Shown piece after piece: positions 23,035 through 23,821 of a stretch of DNA of 23,821 nt. The notes under the pieces are model-generated. The model had not been told where the DNA came from, did no database searches, and saw only the letters and a program-made list of their open reading frames with translations. The stretch's first letter is position 1; every line of letters begins with the position of its first letter. The stretch covers positions 1 to 23,821 of IMG/VR virus record IMGVR_UViG_3300025647_000274. One strand, given 5' to 3'. The translations under genes were made by a program, and so were the position numbers. The stretch comes from a virus.

Positions 23035-23468
23035 TAAAACCTAAGTCTCTTTGATATAGATAAAAAAGCTATTAAAGCTATAAGTGTTATTACTAGTATG
23101 TAGAACGATGCTTCGTATACTTTGTGGTACCATTTTTCGCGCTCTTTGTAGACCACTGTCTCTACTGGTACCTCTATTGTTTTATATATAGTGTCGGCCT
23201 CACAGCCTCCATCTATTATTAGGGTGTCGAAGGAGCGCATAATCTTCACTCGGAATTTGTCCTTCACGACTTCGACTGTATCTATCTTTGATAGCGTGAC
23301 CGTATCCCTTACAACAATCGGCTCTGTCACAACCGTGTCCACTACAGTTATAACCTTCTGCTTGACTATCGTCGGATCCTTCTTTATAGCTGTCTTCAGA
23401 TGCCACTGCGCCGAGCACGATGACATTAGCAGTATAAGCGGTATTAGCCATTTATTACCCACATTCAT
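23034..23468 (-). CDS. Putative u-spanin: lipoprotein with C-terminal membrane helix
   Basis: This is a 144-residue protein with a lipoprotein-type signal (MNVGNKWLIPLILLMSSC, Cys18 as likely lipidation site). A beta-rich periplasmic part carries a DTV-rich pattern (ITVVDTVVTEPIVVRDTV and later SFDTLIID, CEADTIYKT). A C-terminal membrane helix follows, SFYILVITLIALIAFLSI (about 121-138), with a basic tail. An N-terminal lipid anchor plus a C-terminal inner-membrane helix is the plan of one-piece spanins such as T1 gp11. These fuse the outer and inner membranes at the end of lysis. The position near the holin and amidase agrees. I chose ATG 23468, one base after the upstream stop, because it starts the signal peptide. 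A longer frame to 23579 would overlap the upstream gene by 110 bases. Confidence 0.78.
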   Translation of the reverse strand: MNVGNKWLIPLILLMSSCSAQWHLKTAIKKDPTIVKQKVITVVDTVVTEPIVVRDTVTLSKIDTVEVVKDKFRVKIMRSFDTLIIDGGCEADTIYKTIEVPVETVVYKEREKWYHKVYEASFYILVITLIALIAFLSISKRLRF

Positions 23469-23469
23469 A

Positions 23470-23821
23470 TTATTGTATAACCGAAACGCAGAACTGAGAA
23501 CCGCTGAGTATGGTAACGTCACCACTTGAACTAGGTACCTCAGCAGTAAACACATAGTTACCAGACGGATCAAGTTCAAAATTAAGGAAGAAACTAGCTA
23601 CGTGGTCACCTGATCTACCAAAATCAAACTGCGTCTGGCCCATTAGTTGTCCAGTATCGGCGTATAATCTAAGTATAACAGTGTCATTGTTAGAGCTAGC
23701 GCGCATAAATGCAGCGACTTCCACTCTAGCTAACAAGGGCTCGCTAACCCTAAAATTCGGTAGCGCCGGTATAAGCAAGCTTTGGTTCTTTATGATGCTT
23801 TCGCCACCTTTCAACGAAGAA
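23470..23821 (-). CDS. Probable structural protein, C-terminal part (5' end outside window)
   Basis: The frame is open up to the window edge with no ATG at a credible place, only a TTG at 23814. The gene therefore very likely starts beyond 23821. The visible 117 residues are beta-rich: SLLIPALPNFRVSEPLLARV, VILRLYADTGQLMGQTQFDF, FFLNFELDPSGNYVFTAEV and the ending GSQFCVSVIQ. This looks like a jelly-roll or beta-sandwich domain from a tail or fibre protein, but I do not recognise the family. The spanin start follows its stop after 1 base, so it belongs to the same run. Confidence 0.65.
   Translation of the reverse strand, partial: SSLKGGESIIKNQSLLIPALPNFRVSEPLLARVEVAAFMRASSNNDTVILRLYADTGQLMGQTQFDFGRSGDHVASFFLNFELDPSGNYVFTAEVPSSSGDVTILSGSQFCVSVIQ

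Noticed and set aside
23469-23579. Longer start of the spanin gene at 23579
   Set aside because: It would overlap the upstream gene by 110 bases and put 37 residues before an obvious lipoprotein signal that begins at 23468.
1-23821. tRNA genes, integrase, insertion sequences or attachment sites
   Set aside because: None was recognised by reading. The window is almost filled by coupled minus-strand phage genes with no room for them.

Overview
The window is a densely packed, moderately AT-rich stretch of a tailed double-stranded DNA phage genome. Every supported gene lies on the minus strand, so transcription runs from position 23821 towards 1. Most neighbours overlap by ATGA or TAATG junctions or sit only a few bases apart. 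Most starts lack a clear Shine-Dalgarno sequence and instead have A-rich leaders. Together with the style of the Thr/Ser repeat protein and the candidate spanin, this suggests a Bacteroidetes-type (flavobacterial) and probably marine host. That host assignment is an inference. The Kdo-pathway genes and the spanin point to a Gram-negative host.

In transcription order, the window opens with the 3' part of a probable structural gene (23821-23470). A lysis and envelope group follows: a putative one-piece (u-)spanin, an SGNH/rhamnogalacturonan-acetylesterase-like hydrolase, a holin-like two-helix membrane protein, kdsB (CMP-Kdo synthetase) and an N-acetylmuramoyl-L-alanine amidase. Next come a 44-residue basic protein, groEL and groES (in the reverse of the usual order), a possible winged-helix protein, a small HExxH metallopeptidase, a disordered 471-residue protein and two small proteins, one of 38 residues and one of 89. 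Three tail-fibre-type genes lead into a 5.1-kb gene for a 1701-residue Thr/Ser-rich repeat protein.

Below 8.6 kb lies a sugar-related group: a capsule-synthesis/glycosyltransferase-like protein, a cupin, a SAM methyltransferase and kdsA (Kdo-8-phosphate synthase). After that come small genes, a protein with two consecutive GroES-like domains, a possible small terminase, the large terminase and the portal.

Three themes stand out. The first is protein folding: a full GroEL/GroES pair plus a second, diverged double GroES-like protein beside the packaging genes. The second is surface sugar chemistry: two Kdo-pathway enzymes placed 14.5 kb apart, a transferase-like gene next to the giant fibre, and an esterase. 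The third is the giant fibre itself, with a roughly 10-residue repeat whose codons are strongly varied and a four-cysteine island that divides two differently organised arrays. Two small genes are easily missed (16355-16471 and 20488-20622). Two matching candidate promoters (TTAAGAA, 7-8 bp, TATATTTGAA) sit in two intergenic gaps. No tRNA, rRNA, CRISPR array, integrase or insertion sequence was seen.
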